Made by a program: the position numbers and the translations under genes. Positions 7,312 through 14,290 of a stretch of 37,420 bases of DNA are shown here, in pieces. Every line of letters starts with the position of its first letter. Within the stretch, counting starts at the first letter, position 1. The notes beneath the pieces are model-generated. The model was not told the origin of the DNA, searched no databases, and saw nothing but the letters and a program-made list of their open reading frames with translations. This DNA is from Nocardioides sp. (GTDB lineage Bacteria > Actinomycetota > Actinomycetes > Propionibacteriales > Nocardioidaceae), in the NCBI GenBank assembly GCA_026786275.1, contig JAJAYJ010000072.1, forward strand, positions 1 to 37,420, in the 5' to 3' direction.

Positions 7312-7707
7312 TCAGCCGGAGATGCCGCGGCTGGTGCCGCCGAAACCGCCGGACCTGGTAGTCGACTTCACCGACGAGCCACCGGTCGTCGGCAGGCCTC
7401 CGCGGGTGACCGAGCCGTTGAGACCCGAGCCGGTGAAGGTGCCGCCACTGACGCCGCTGCCGACCGCGGGGAACCGTGAGTTGGCCCCCAGGTAGTACCA
7501 CAGGAACGCCGTACCGACACCGCTCCCGCCCGCCGTGTCGTTGTCGTCGCACTGGTTGTCGTCCACCCGGGTGTCGGTGTCGGGGTCCACGCACACGGCG
7601 GCGTAGTCGGGCGAGGACGCACACCCGGACAGGCCGGCCGCCATCAAGACGGTGACGCCGAGGGAGACGCCGGTGGAGCGCATTCGGCGCCGGGGGGTCG
7701 AGGTCAT
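7312..7707 (-). CDS. Secreted Gly/Ser-rich lipoprotein of the GSP-synthase-like operon
   Basis: A 131-residue protein. A basic N-terminus (TPRRRMR) and hydrophobic segment end in the lipobox LSGC with the lipidated Cys at residue 29. The mature part has two further cysteines around an Asp-rich run (CVDPDTDTRVDDNQC), then a low-complexity Gly/Ser/Thr tail (GSGVSGGTFTGSG and similar). This resembles the DUF1190 lipoproteins YgiB/YjfM that precede YgiC/YjfC ligases, though I rest the match mainly on position and composition. The ATG at 7707 has AAGGA upstream; an internal ATG at 7683 does not. First gene of the three-gene operon. Confidence 0.72.
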   Translation of the reverse strand: MTSTPRRRMRSTGVSLGVTVLMAAGLSGCASSPDYAAVCVDPDTDTRVDDNQCDDNDTAGGSGVGTAFLWYYLGANSRFPAVGSGVSGGTFTGSGLNGSVTRGGLPTTGGSSVKSTTRSGGFGGTSRGISG

Positions 7708-7846
7708 GAGGCGGTCCTTGAACGAGGAGTGGTGGGGTGGGACGACCGAGCGGGGCAGGTCGACCCGCGGCCAGGGGTGGCCGGCAGCGATCGCTGCGCT
7801 CCCGCAGGTGAAGGGTACGTCGCCGTGACCCACGACCGGTCGGTGC

Positions 7847-7882
7847 TCAGGGGTCGGGGCTCAGGGGTCGGGGGTCAGGGGC
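7847..7882 (+). repeat. 14-bp tandem repeat over the 3' end of the pseudouridine synthase gene
   Basis: TCAGGGGTCGGGGC, TCAGGGGTCGGGGG and a partial TCAGGGGC follow one another. The copy starting at 7861 contains the minus-strand stop codon (TCA), so the array duplicates the gene's last codons and stop. Confidence 0.7.
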
Positions 7883-8784
7883 AGGCGCCGGGTGCTGGCG
7901 AAGCGGCGCGAGGTCCCGTCGACGGGATCGGTGAACGCCAGCTCGCTGGCGAGCAGCTGCAGGGGCCGGCTGAAGTCGTCGACCGGGGTCTGCCGCACGT
8001 CGGGGTAGAGGGGGTCGTCCACGATCGGGATGCCCAGACCCAGCAGGTGCAGCCGCAGCTGGTGGGTGCGTCCGGTGCGCGGTGTGAGCCGGTAGACGGC
8101 CAGGTCACCGTGCCTCGACTCGACCTGGACCACGGTCTCCGCGTTGACCTCCGCCCCCGGCACGACCTCGGCCTGCCACACGCCCCGCACCTTGCGGAGG
8201 TGGTTGCGCACGGTGACCGGCGACGCCAGGTCCGCACGCCACGGAGCCAGCGCCCGGTAGGTCTTGTGGACCGTGCCCCGCTCGAACATCACCTGGTAGT
8301 GGCCGCGCCACCTGCGCTCGGTCGCGAGCAGCAGCAGGCCGGACGTCACCCGGTCCAGGCGGTGCAGCGGGGACAGCTCGGGCAGGCCCAGCTCGGCTCG
8401 GAGCCGGACCACGACGCTCTGCTGCACGTGCCGTCCCCGGGGGATGGTGGCGAGGAAGGCAGGTTTGTCGACGACCACGATCCGGTCGTCGCGGTGCACC
8501 ACCTTCAGCACGCCAGGCACCTCGACCTCCTCGCGCAGGTCGCGGTGGAACCAGACGAACGTGTGCGGTGCGTACGGATCGTCCTCCCGCACCGGCGCGA
8601 GGTCGTCGTACACGAAGCGCGCGTCGGCCAGCAGGCCCGCCACGTCGACGTGCTCGGCAAGCCGGTCCCGCAGCCAGGTCCCCATCGTGGGCCACGGATC
8701 GGGGTGCGGCCGGTCGCGGTCCGGCGTACGCAGCCACGCGGCACCCAGGCCGTGGCGCGGTGGCAACGGCGACCGTGGCGGCAC
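7861..8784 (-). CDS. RluA-family RNA pseudouridine synthase
   Basis: A 307-residue protein of the RluA/YciL superfamily. VVDKPAFLATIP near 104-115 is motif I, HRLDRVTSG from 141 is motif II with the catalytic Asp144, and RTGRTHQLRLHLLGLG is motif III. There is no S4 domain; about 90 N-terminal residues form an actinobacterial-style extension. The enzyme isomerises uridine in rRNA or tRNA; the exact site is not readable. The GTG start lies 6 bp after the stop of the DUF2237 gene upstream, so the two are probably co-transcribed. Confidence 0.88.
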   Translation of the reverse strand: MPPRSPLPPRHGLGAAWLRTPDRDRPHPDPWPTMGTWLRDRLAEHVDVAGLLADARFVYDDLAPVREDDPYAPHTFVWFHRDLREEVEVPGVLKVVHRDDRIVVVDKPAFLATIPRGRHVQQSVVVRLRAELGLPELSPLHRLDRVTSGLLLLATERRWRGHYQVMFERGTVHKTYRALAPWRADLASPVTVRNHLRKVRGVWQAEVVPGAEVNAETVVQVESRHGDLAVYRLTPRTGRTHQLRLHLLGLGIPIVDDPLYPDVRQTPVDDFSRPLQLLASELAFTDPVDGTSRRFASTRRLPLTPDP

Positions 8785-8790
8785 GGGGCC

Positions 8791-9183
8791 TCAGGCCTCC
8801 AGGCCGCTGAGGTCGGGGGGCACGTCGACGGCGTGGCCACGCAGCAGGTCGAGCGGCACGATCCGGAGCACCGCGGCGTTGGTCGAGGCGAGCACGACGT
8901 GGGCGGCGGCGCCGTCGCGATGAGCGCGGGCCCAGTTGAGGGCCGTCACGCACCACCGGTCCCCGGGCACCAGGCCCGGGAAGGAGTACGCCGGCAGCGG
9001 GGTGGCCAGGTCGTTGCCGATGCGGCGCTGGTGCTCGAGGAACTCCGCGGTCACCACCGCGCAGATCGTGTGGCTGCCCTGGTCCTCCTGCCCGGTGCGG
9101 CAGCACCCGTCACGGAAGAAGCCGGTCATCGGTTCGGTCCCGCAGGGCTCCAGCTCGCCGCCCAGGACGTTGCGCTCGCTCAC
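8791..9183 (-). CDS. DUF2237 family protein
   Basis: A 130-residue protein starting at GTG 9183 (SERNVLGGELEPCG). Conserved DUF2237 features are visible: NVLGG, PMTGFFRDGCCRTG, GSHTICAVVT, and FPGLVPGDRWCV, with four or five conserved cysteines that suggest a small metal-binding or thiol-reactive fold. The family is widespread and usually a stand-alone gene of unknown function. It lies directly upstream of the pseudouridine synthase. Longer upstream frames run through a tandem repeat and are not coding. Confidence 0.85.
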   Translation of the reverse strand: MSERNVLGGELEPCGTEPMTGFFRDGCCRTGQEDQGSHTICAVVTAEFLEHQRRIGNDLATPLPAYSFPGLVPGDRWCVTALNWARAHRDGAAAHVVLASTNAAVLRIVPLDLLRGHAVDVPPDLSGLEA

Positions 9184-9194
9184 CGCCCCAGTAT

Positions 9195-9233
9195 CCCACT
9201 GCCCGGTCCCACTGCCCGGTCCCACTGCCCGGT
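9195..9233 (+). repeat. 13-bp perfect tandem repeat, three copies
   Basis: CCCACTGCCCGGT is repeated three times without a mismatch just upstream of the DUF2237 start, where its promoter or leader would be. Confidence 0.85.
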
Positions 9234-9373
9234 CGCGCCGCTCCAGCCTCAGCGCCCTGCATCGGGTGGGTGAGCGTGCGACGGCCCGCACCGGCACCCT
9301 TGACACGACCAGGCGTCGGACGACGTGACGAGAAAGGAGCGGCTCGGGGGTTCCCCCACCCCTAGGAGGAGAC

Positions 9374-9760
9374 ATGCTCAAGGACAGCAAGGTGACAGCG
9401 AACATCCCGGCCGCAGACCTCGAACGCGCCCGCCGCTTCTACGCGGACACGCTCGGCCTGACCCCCACCGGCGACAACCCCGGCGGACTCGTCTTCACCA
9501 CGGGCGCCGGGACGGCGTTCTTCGTCTACGAGACGCAGTTCGCCGGGCAGGCCGGCCACACCATCGCCCCGTGGCACGTCGCCGATGTCCCGGCCGAGGT
9601 GCAGGATCTCAAGGCCAGAGGGCTGACCTTCGAGCACTACGACCTGCCTGGTGTCACCTGGGAGGGCGACGTGGCGATGATCGCCGACGTGGGCCGCGCC
9701 GCGTGGGTCAAGGACAGCGAGAACAACATCATGTGCATCGACGACCAGGTGTCGGCCTGA
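9374..9760 (+). CDS. VOC family (glyoxalase/bleomycin-resistance-like) protein
   Basis: A 128-residue single-domain VOC protein. It begins DSKVTANIPAADLERARRFY and ends AWVKDSENNIMCIDDQ, the usual beta-alpha-beta-beta-beta pattern where members dimerise. A strong AGGAGGAGAC site precedes the ATG. Few of the usual metal ligands (His/Glu) are obvious, so it may bind rather than transform a small molecule. Substrate unknown. Confidence 0.85.
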   Translation: MLKDSKVTANIPAADLERARRFYADTLGLTPTGDNPGGLVFTTGAGTAFFVYETQFAGQAGHTIAPWHVADVPAEVQDLKARGLTFEHYDLPGVTWEGDVAMIADVGRAAWVKDSENNIMCIDDQVSA

Positions 9761-9869
9761 CTCGGTGCCCCCCTGCGTGGTGTCGCCCGAGTGGCCGCTG
9801 TCTCGAGGTCGAGCCTGCACGACGAGGGGTACCTCGTCGGGTTGCGGGCGGGTGCGGCAGGCTGGAGAC

Positions 9870-10535
9870 ATGACCGTGGAGGACGAGCAGCAGCGGGTCG
9901 GGCCGCACGATCTGGGCGAGCACCTGGCCTCCTGGCTGGAACGGCTCGGCCTCGTCCCGCACCTGGCCGCGGCGGGTCTGCCGACCCTCGGCCGCGACGA
10001 CCAGGGCCGGGCGGTGTGGACCGACCCCGGCACCGGGCAGACCCTGTCCACCGACCAGCTCGCCCAGCTCGACCGGCTGCTGCGCCAGCAGGGCTCCGAC
10101 CCGCAGCACGCCGTACCGGTGTCCCTGCTGCAGATCGCGCGGCAGGCCCGTCTGCGCGAGGAGCTGGTCGCCGGCGCCTGGTTCACCTACGAGACCCTGG
10201 GCGAGCTACGCGGCTCCTCGCTGGAGGCCACCCGCTTCGCGGTCCACAAGGCGTTTGCCACCCACCGGCTGCTGATCGTCGACGCCGAGGGGCGCACCCT
10301 GGTGCCCGCGTTCCAGCTCACCGCGCAGGGCGAGCTCAGGCCCGACCTGGCCCCCGCACTCGAGCCGCTGCTCGCGGCGCGGATGGACCCCTGGCGTGCC
10401 TGGGTGGGGCTGACCCAGCCGGCCGCGCTGCTCGGCGGCCTGGTGCCGGAGCAGGCGGCGGCCGACCCCGCCACCGTCGACCTGGTGCTGCACGCCGCCG
10501 TACGGCTGGCCGAGCGGGTCGCCGCCCGGCCCTGA
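9870..10535 (+). CDS. Hypothetical protein with HTH-like centre and DUF2384-like C-terminus
   Basis: A 221-residue soluble, helix-rich protein from the ATG at 9870, which has GGAG four bases upstream. Residues about 110-150 (YETLGELRGSSLEATRFAVH) look like a helix-turn-helix, followed by LIVDAEGRTLVPAFQLTAQG. The C-terminal part (MDPWRAWVGLTQPAALLGG, then EQAAADPATVDLVLHAAVRL) resembles the ParS/MbcA/Xre (DUF2384) antitoxin-type domain seen in actinobacterial proteins of this shape. No toxin gene is adjacent, so calling it an antitoxin is not justified. Unknown role; possibly DNA-binding. Confidence 0.65.
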   Translation: MTVEDEQQRVGPHDLGEHLASWLERLGLVPHLAAAGLPTLGRDDQGRAVWTDPGTGQTLSTDQLAQLDRLLRQQGSDPQHAVPVSLLQIARQARLREELVAGAWFTYETLGELRGSSLEATRFAVHKAFATHRLLIVDAEGRTLVPAFQLTAQGELRPDLAPALEPLLAARMDPWRAWVGLTQPAALLGGLVPEQAAADPATVDLVLHAAVRLAERVAARP

Positions 10536-10552
10536 GCCCGCGACGCGCCGAC

Positions 10553-11779
10553 TCAGGCCGGCGCCAGCCAGGTGTCGGGCCCGAACACCTCGTAGTGGAT
10601 GTCGGCCTCGGCCACGTGCTGCTGCTCGACCAGGGTGCCGTGCACGGATCGCATGAAGGGCAGCGGGCCGCACAGGTAGACCTGCGCGTCGAGCGGGAGG
10701 TCGACCGCGCCGAGGTCGACCAGACCCTCTCGGAGCTCCTCACGGGTGGCCCGGACGCCGAGGTCCTCGTACCAGCGGTGCAGGGTCGCGGAGGGCATCG
10801 CACCCACCAGCTCCTTGAGCTGCTGTCGGTGGGCGTGCCGGGCGGGCGAGCGGTCGGCGTGCAGCACCAGCACCTCGCGCGACGACCCGACCCCGACGAG
10901 GTAGTGCAGGATGCCGAGGATCGGGGTGATGCCGATCCCGGCGGAGATCAGGACCAGGGGTCCCTCCGAGTCCTCGAGGACGAGGTCACCGAATGGAGCG
11001 GAGGCCCTGATCTCGTCGCCCTCGAACACGTTGTCGTGCAGGAACGTCGACACCTGACCGGCCCCGACGGGTGCACCGTCCTCGGTGTGGCTCGCAGGCA
11101 CTCCCTTGACCGAGATCCCCCACTCGCTGGGCTGCGACGCGCCGGTGAGACTGTACTGACGGATCTGGTGAGCACCGTCGGGCAGCGACACCTGGAGCGA
11201 CACGTACTGGCCCGGACGCGACGGCGGCAGCGCGCTGCCGTCGGGCGAGCCGAACACGAAGGACACCGTGTCGGGAGATTCCTGCCGACGGCGTCTCAGC
11301 ACGAGGGTCCGCCACACGGCTCCGTCCGCGACGCCGGTCTCGGCGTACAAGCGCTTCTCGATGGTGACCAGAGCCTCGGCCATGTGCCAGAACACCTCGT
11401 CCCACGCGGAGGCGACCTCAGGGGTCACCGCCTCGCCGAGGACCTCGACGATGGCGGCGAAGAGGTGCTCGTGCACGATCGGGTACTGGTCCTCGGTGAT
11501 GCCGAGCGAGGCGTGCTTGTGCGCGATGCGGGCCAGGATCTCGAGCGGGTCCCGCCCGTCCTCGGCCACCAGGAGGGTCGCGTAGGCCGCGATCGCCCCA
11601 GCGAGCGCGCGCTGCTGGTCGCCCTGGGCCTGGTTGCCCCGGTTGAACAGATCGCGTTCAAGCTCGGGGTGCGCAGCGAACATCCGCTGGTAGAAGACCG
11701 GAGTGATGTCGCCGATGGCGGCTCCGATCACGGGCAGCGTGGCCTTGACGACCTGGGTCGACCGGGTGGACAGCAGCAT
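10553..11779 (-). CDS. hmp: Flavohemoglobin, nitric oxide dioxygenase
   Basis: A 408-residue, three-domain protein. Residues 1-140 are a globin with Tyr30 (B10), Phe45 (CD1) and the proximal His89 in HKHASLGI. Residues 150-260 bind FAD, with RQYS at 207-210. The NAD(P)H domain has GIGITP at 281-286 and ends EVFGPDTW. The enzyme converts nitric oxide and oxygen to nitrate with NAD(P)H. The ATG at 11779 has GGAG seven bases upstream; an open frame continues upstream but leaves the family's N-terminus. No NsrR-like gene or classical NsrR site was found nearby; an inverted repeat lies about 90 bp upstream. Confidence 0.93.
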   Translation of the reverse strand: MLLSTRSTQVVKATLPVIGAAIGDITPVFYQRMFAAHPELERDLFNRGNQAQGDQQRALAGAIAAYATLLVAEDGRDPLEILARIAHKHASLGITEDQYPIVHEHLFAAIVEVLGEAVTPEVASAWDEVFWHMAEALVTIEKRLYAETGVADGAVWRTLVLRRRRQESPDTVSFVFGSPDGSALPPSRPGQYVSLQVSLPDGAHQIRQYSLTGASQPSEWGISVKGVPASHTEDGAPVGAGQVSTFLHDNVFEGDEIRASAPFGDLVLEDSEGPLVLISAGIGITPILGILHYLVGVGSSREVLVLHADRSPARHAHRQQLKELVGAMPSATLHRWYEDLGVRATREELREGLVDLGAVDLPLDAQVYLCGPLPFMRSVHGTLVEQQHVAEADIHYEVFGPDTWLAPA

Positions 11780-11870
11780 GCAAGGTCTCCGAGCGTGAGG
11801 GGTGGAGCCGGCCCGTCGGGCACCCGTGGGGTCGAGGTCGTCTCGCTCCCACGTTCGGCGTCGACTCATT

Positions 11871-11887
11871 CCACGCGAGCCGCGTGG
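11871..11887. promoter_or_regulatory. Inverted repeat CCACGCG-AGC-CGCGTGG upstream of hmp
   Basis: Perfect 7-bp arms around a 3-bp centre, about 92 bp before the hmp start. It could be an operator or a small hairpin. The rest of 11780-12312 shows no convincing gene; a minus frame ending at 12014 has a plausible tail (MHRWVLHLDEKHP) but no ribosome site and no family. Confidence 0.35.
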
Positions 11888-12312
11888 CCCACCCCAGGGC
11901 CGAAGGTCCTCGACCGCCGGGCCACGGTCGTGTCAGGTGTCCACGCCGGCGGGGCGAGCGGCGGGACCGCCCCTGTGATCACGCTGGTGGTCTAGGCGCT
12001 GCTGGTCCAGACGCTACTGAGCAGCCGACAGGAACGCCAGGCACGGCGCGTCGGCACTCGGGTGCTTCTCGTCGAGGTGGAGGACCCACCGGTGCATGGC
12101 CGCGATGAAGCCGATGTCACCATGCGCGCGCGCAGATCGGCTCGCCGAGCCGATACCCCGACAGGCGACTGGCGGAGACACGTCGCGTTCGACCACGACT
12201 CACTCTGCGGTCTGCTCCCACGCCGCCAGTGCGGGACCGCGTCGCTGCCGCAGGCCCAACACCACCTCACCTCCGGGGCCGCACTGCAACCACGACCACA
12301 GTGGGAGTCGGC

Positions 12313-12453
12313 TCAGCGGGGGCGGGGGGCGTTGCGTCGGGCCTTGACCTTGGCCACCACGTCCTTGATGCGGGCCTGGTTCTCGGGCTTGCGTGCCTGG
12401 TCATAGACCATCTTGGCCACGCCCAGGGCGCCGGCCTTCCTCATCATCGCCAT
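12313..12453 (-). CDS. Small basic hypothetical protein
   Basis: A 46-residue protein starting MAMMRKAGALGVAKMVYDQA and ending in a basic tail (KARRNAPRPR). The middle (RKPENQARIKDVVAKVK) predicts one amphipathic helix. Small proteins of this build are common single genes in high-GC actinobacteria, but I do not know a function. The ribosome site is weak (GAG) and no partner gene is adjacent. Confidence 0.5.
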   Translation of the reverse strand: MAMMRKAGALGVAKMVYDQARKPENQARIKDVVAKVKARRNAPRPR

Positions 12454-12922
12454 GCTCGAGACGATACAGAGCCACCGGGTACGTCGCTGGTCGTGCCGGC
12501 AGCATCGAGGAGATGTCCGTGGGGCTGTGCTTCCCGGGTAGGTCCGCGTTGACGGTCGCGACCCGTCCCTTCCCACCGAGTCGAGAGTCGCCGGGCGGCA
12601 CCACCGCGAATCTCTCCAGCCACCTCTTCCGTGCTGACGGCGCCCGTGACATCACCCGGGCCGCGATCACCTCGATCCCGGCGGTGGTCACCATCCCGGT
12701 GGTCGACCACCTGGCCGTCGCCCACGTCGACACCGAGGGTGATCTCGGCCTGCGGTTCGTCACGAACGCCCAGGTGATCGCGATCGTGCTGGTCACGGTC
12801 AGCATCGAAATGCTGATGGGCCACTCCTTGCTGGCCAGCCTGAGCCTCGGCTCTGCGGGTCCGGCTGGGCAAAGCGATGCTGCAGGAGATGGGCGCAACC
12901 CGGGGTGTGGTCGAATCCTCTC
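12454..12922. other. Intergenic stretch without a convincing gene
   Basis: A plus-strand open frame over 12509-12870 includes a hydrophobic segment (NAQVIAIVLVTVSIEMLMG) preceded by an Asp/His-rich part. It lacks a good ribosome site and a recognisable family and runs into the crtY start in another frame. It may be a decayed membrane-protein gene. Confidence 0.3.
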
Positions 12923-14074
12923 GTGCCCACCGCCGACCTCGTGGTGGTCGGCGCGGGCCCCGCGGGCCGCGCGCTGGCCGCCGCCGCCGTGACCGCGAGC
13001 CTCGACGTCGTGGTCGTCGACCCCGACCCCGACCGTGCCTGGACCTCGACCTACGCCGCGTTCGCGCACGAGCTGGCCCCCGAGGTGCCCCGCACGGCCA
13101 CCATGGCGAGGCCCGGGGTGGCGACCCGCCGGGGTGGCACCTCGTGGCTGGCCGACCCCTACGTCGTGATCGACACCGCGCGGCTCCAACACTCGCTGCG
13201 CCTCGACGGTGTCCGGCTCGTGCGGGGCCGGGCCCGCACGCTCTCGCCGACCGGGGTCGACGTACCGGGCCACGGCACGGTCACCGGTCGCGTCGTGGTC
13301 GACGCCCGCGGTGCCCTGACCACGGGCCGCACCGTGCAGACGGCGTACGGCGTGGTGCTCGGCCGGTACGAGGCGGAGCCGCTGCTCGCCCGTGGCGACG
13401 GCCTGTTCATGGACTGGCGACCACACCACGGCGCCGACCCCGGGGGCCCGCCCACCTTCTGCTACGTCGTGCCGCTGGACGACGAGCGGGTGCTGGTGGA
13501 GGAGACCTCGCTGGCGGCCCGACCCGGCCTGGCGACGGCCGAGCTGCGGGCCCGCCTGAGGCACCGGCTGGCGCACCACGGCATCGCGGAGGCGCCCGAC
13601 CGTCCCGAGGAGCGGGTCCGGTTCGCGCTCGCCGTACCTCTGGGCCGGGCGCAGTGGGCCGGTCGGGCGCCGGCCGTGCCCCGGATCGGTGCCGCGGCGC
13701 CTGTGGTGCACCCGGCCACCGGCTACAGCGTGGCCGCCTCGCTGCGACTGGGTCCGCTGCTGGCTGCGGCGCTGGCCGACGGGGCGGACGCAGTAGACCT
13801 GCACGGCCTGATCTGGCCCCGCTCCGCTCTGGCCACCCACGCCCTGCGGCTGCGCGGCCTGCGGGTGCTGACCAGCTTCGGGGCCGACGAGACGGACCGC
13901 TTCTTCGCCGCGTTCTTCACCCTCGCGCCGCACCACCAGCGCGCCTACCTATGCGGGCGCGACCACCCGGGCGCCACGATGCGGGCGATGGCCGCCCTGC
14001 TGCCCCGGTTGGATCCCGACCTGCGGCGCACGGTGCCGACCCGCGCGATGACGCGCGGCTGGGTCTCGCGATAG
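12923..14074 (+). CDS. crtY: Lycopene beta-cyclase (CrtY type)
   Basis: A 383-residue FAD-dependent cyclase. It begins with the dinucleotide fold DLVVVGAGPAGRALA and has QTAYGVVLG, FMDWR, VEETSLA and PATGYSVAASL, the ordered signatures of CrtY-type lycopene cyclases. The enzyme closes the ends of lycopene to beta-ionone rings at the membrane. I chose the GTG at 12923 because family members start just before the Rossmann fold; a GTG at 12905 would add six residues, and neither has a clear ribosome site, so leaderless translation is possible. No other carotenoid gene is in the window. Confidence 0.87.
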   Translation: MPTADLVVVGAGPAGRALAAAAVTASLDVVVVDPDPDRAWTSTYAAFAHELAPEVPRTATMARPGVATRRGGTSWLADPYVVIDTARLQHSLRLDGVRLVRGRARTLSPTGVDVPGHGTVTGRVVVDARGALTTGRTVQTAYGVVLGRYEAEPLLARGDGLFMDWRPHHGADPGGPPTFCYVVPLDDERVLVEETSLAARPGLATAELRARLRHRLAHHGIAEAPDRPEERVRFALAVPLGRAQWAGRAPAVPRIGAAAPVVHPATGYSVAASLRLGPLLAAALADGADAVDLHGLIWPRSALATHALRLRGLRVLTSFGADETDRFFAAFFTLAPHHQRAYLCGRDHPGATMRAMAALLPRLDPDLRRTVPTRAMTRGWVSR

Positions 14075-14198
14075 CCGGCGAGCGGGAGAGCACCCCCGGC
14101 CGGATCACCTCTCGCGCAGATCTCGTGCAGGGGGGCTTGCCCAGCCTTGGCCAGGGCGCGGTGGTCGCGAGACTTCACGTGATCGACACCTGCGCGTG

Positions 14199-14227
14199 CT
14201 GACACTTCTCTCGCAGGTCAGTATCTT
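14199..14227 (+). promoter_or_regulatory. Promoter with inverted repeat upstream of the MMPL gene
   Basis: CTGACA (14199-14204) and TATCTT (14222-14227) are 17 bp apart. CTGAC at 14199-14203 and GTCAG at 14217-14221 are inverted and sit on the -35 and just before the -10, a typical position for a repressor. The start codon is at 14291. Confidence 0.5.
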
Positions 14228-14290
14228 TCAACCACGTCTGTCGACCTGAGCCCTCGGGTGGCACGGGACGCCATCTTTCCAGGAGCCCCC

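Noticed and set aside
9791-11995. Plus-strand open frame of 734 codons
   Set aside because: Shares 9870-10535 in a different frame and is antisense to hmp.
12014-12196. 60-residue minus-strand protein
   Set aside because: No ribosome site and no family; only the last 27 residues look protein-like. Left unannotated.
12401-13936. Minus-strand open frame of 511 codons
   Set aside because: Antisense to crtY; shadow composition.
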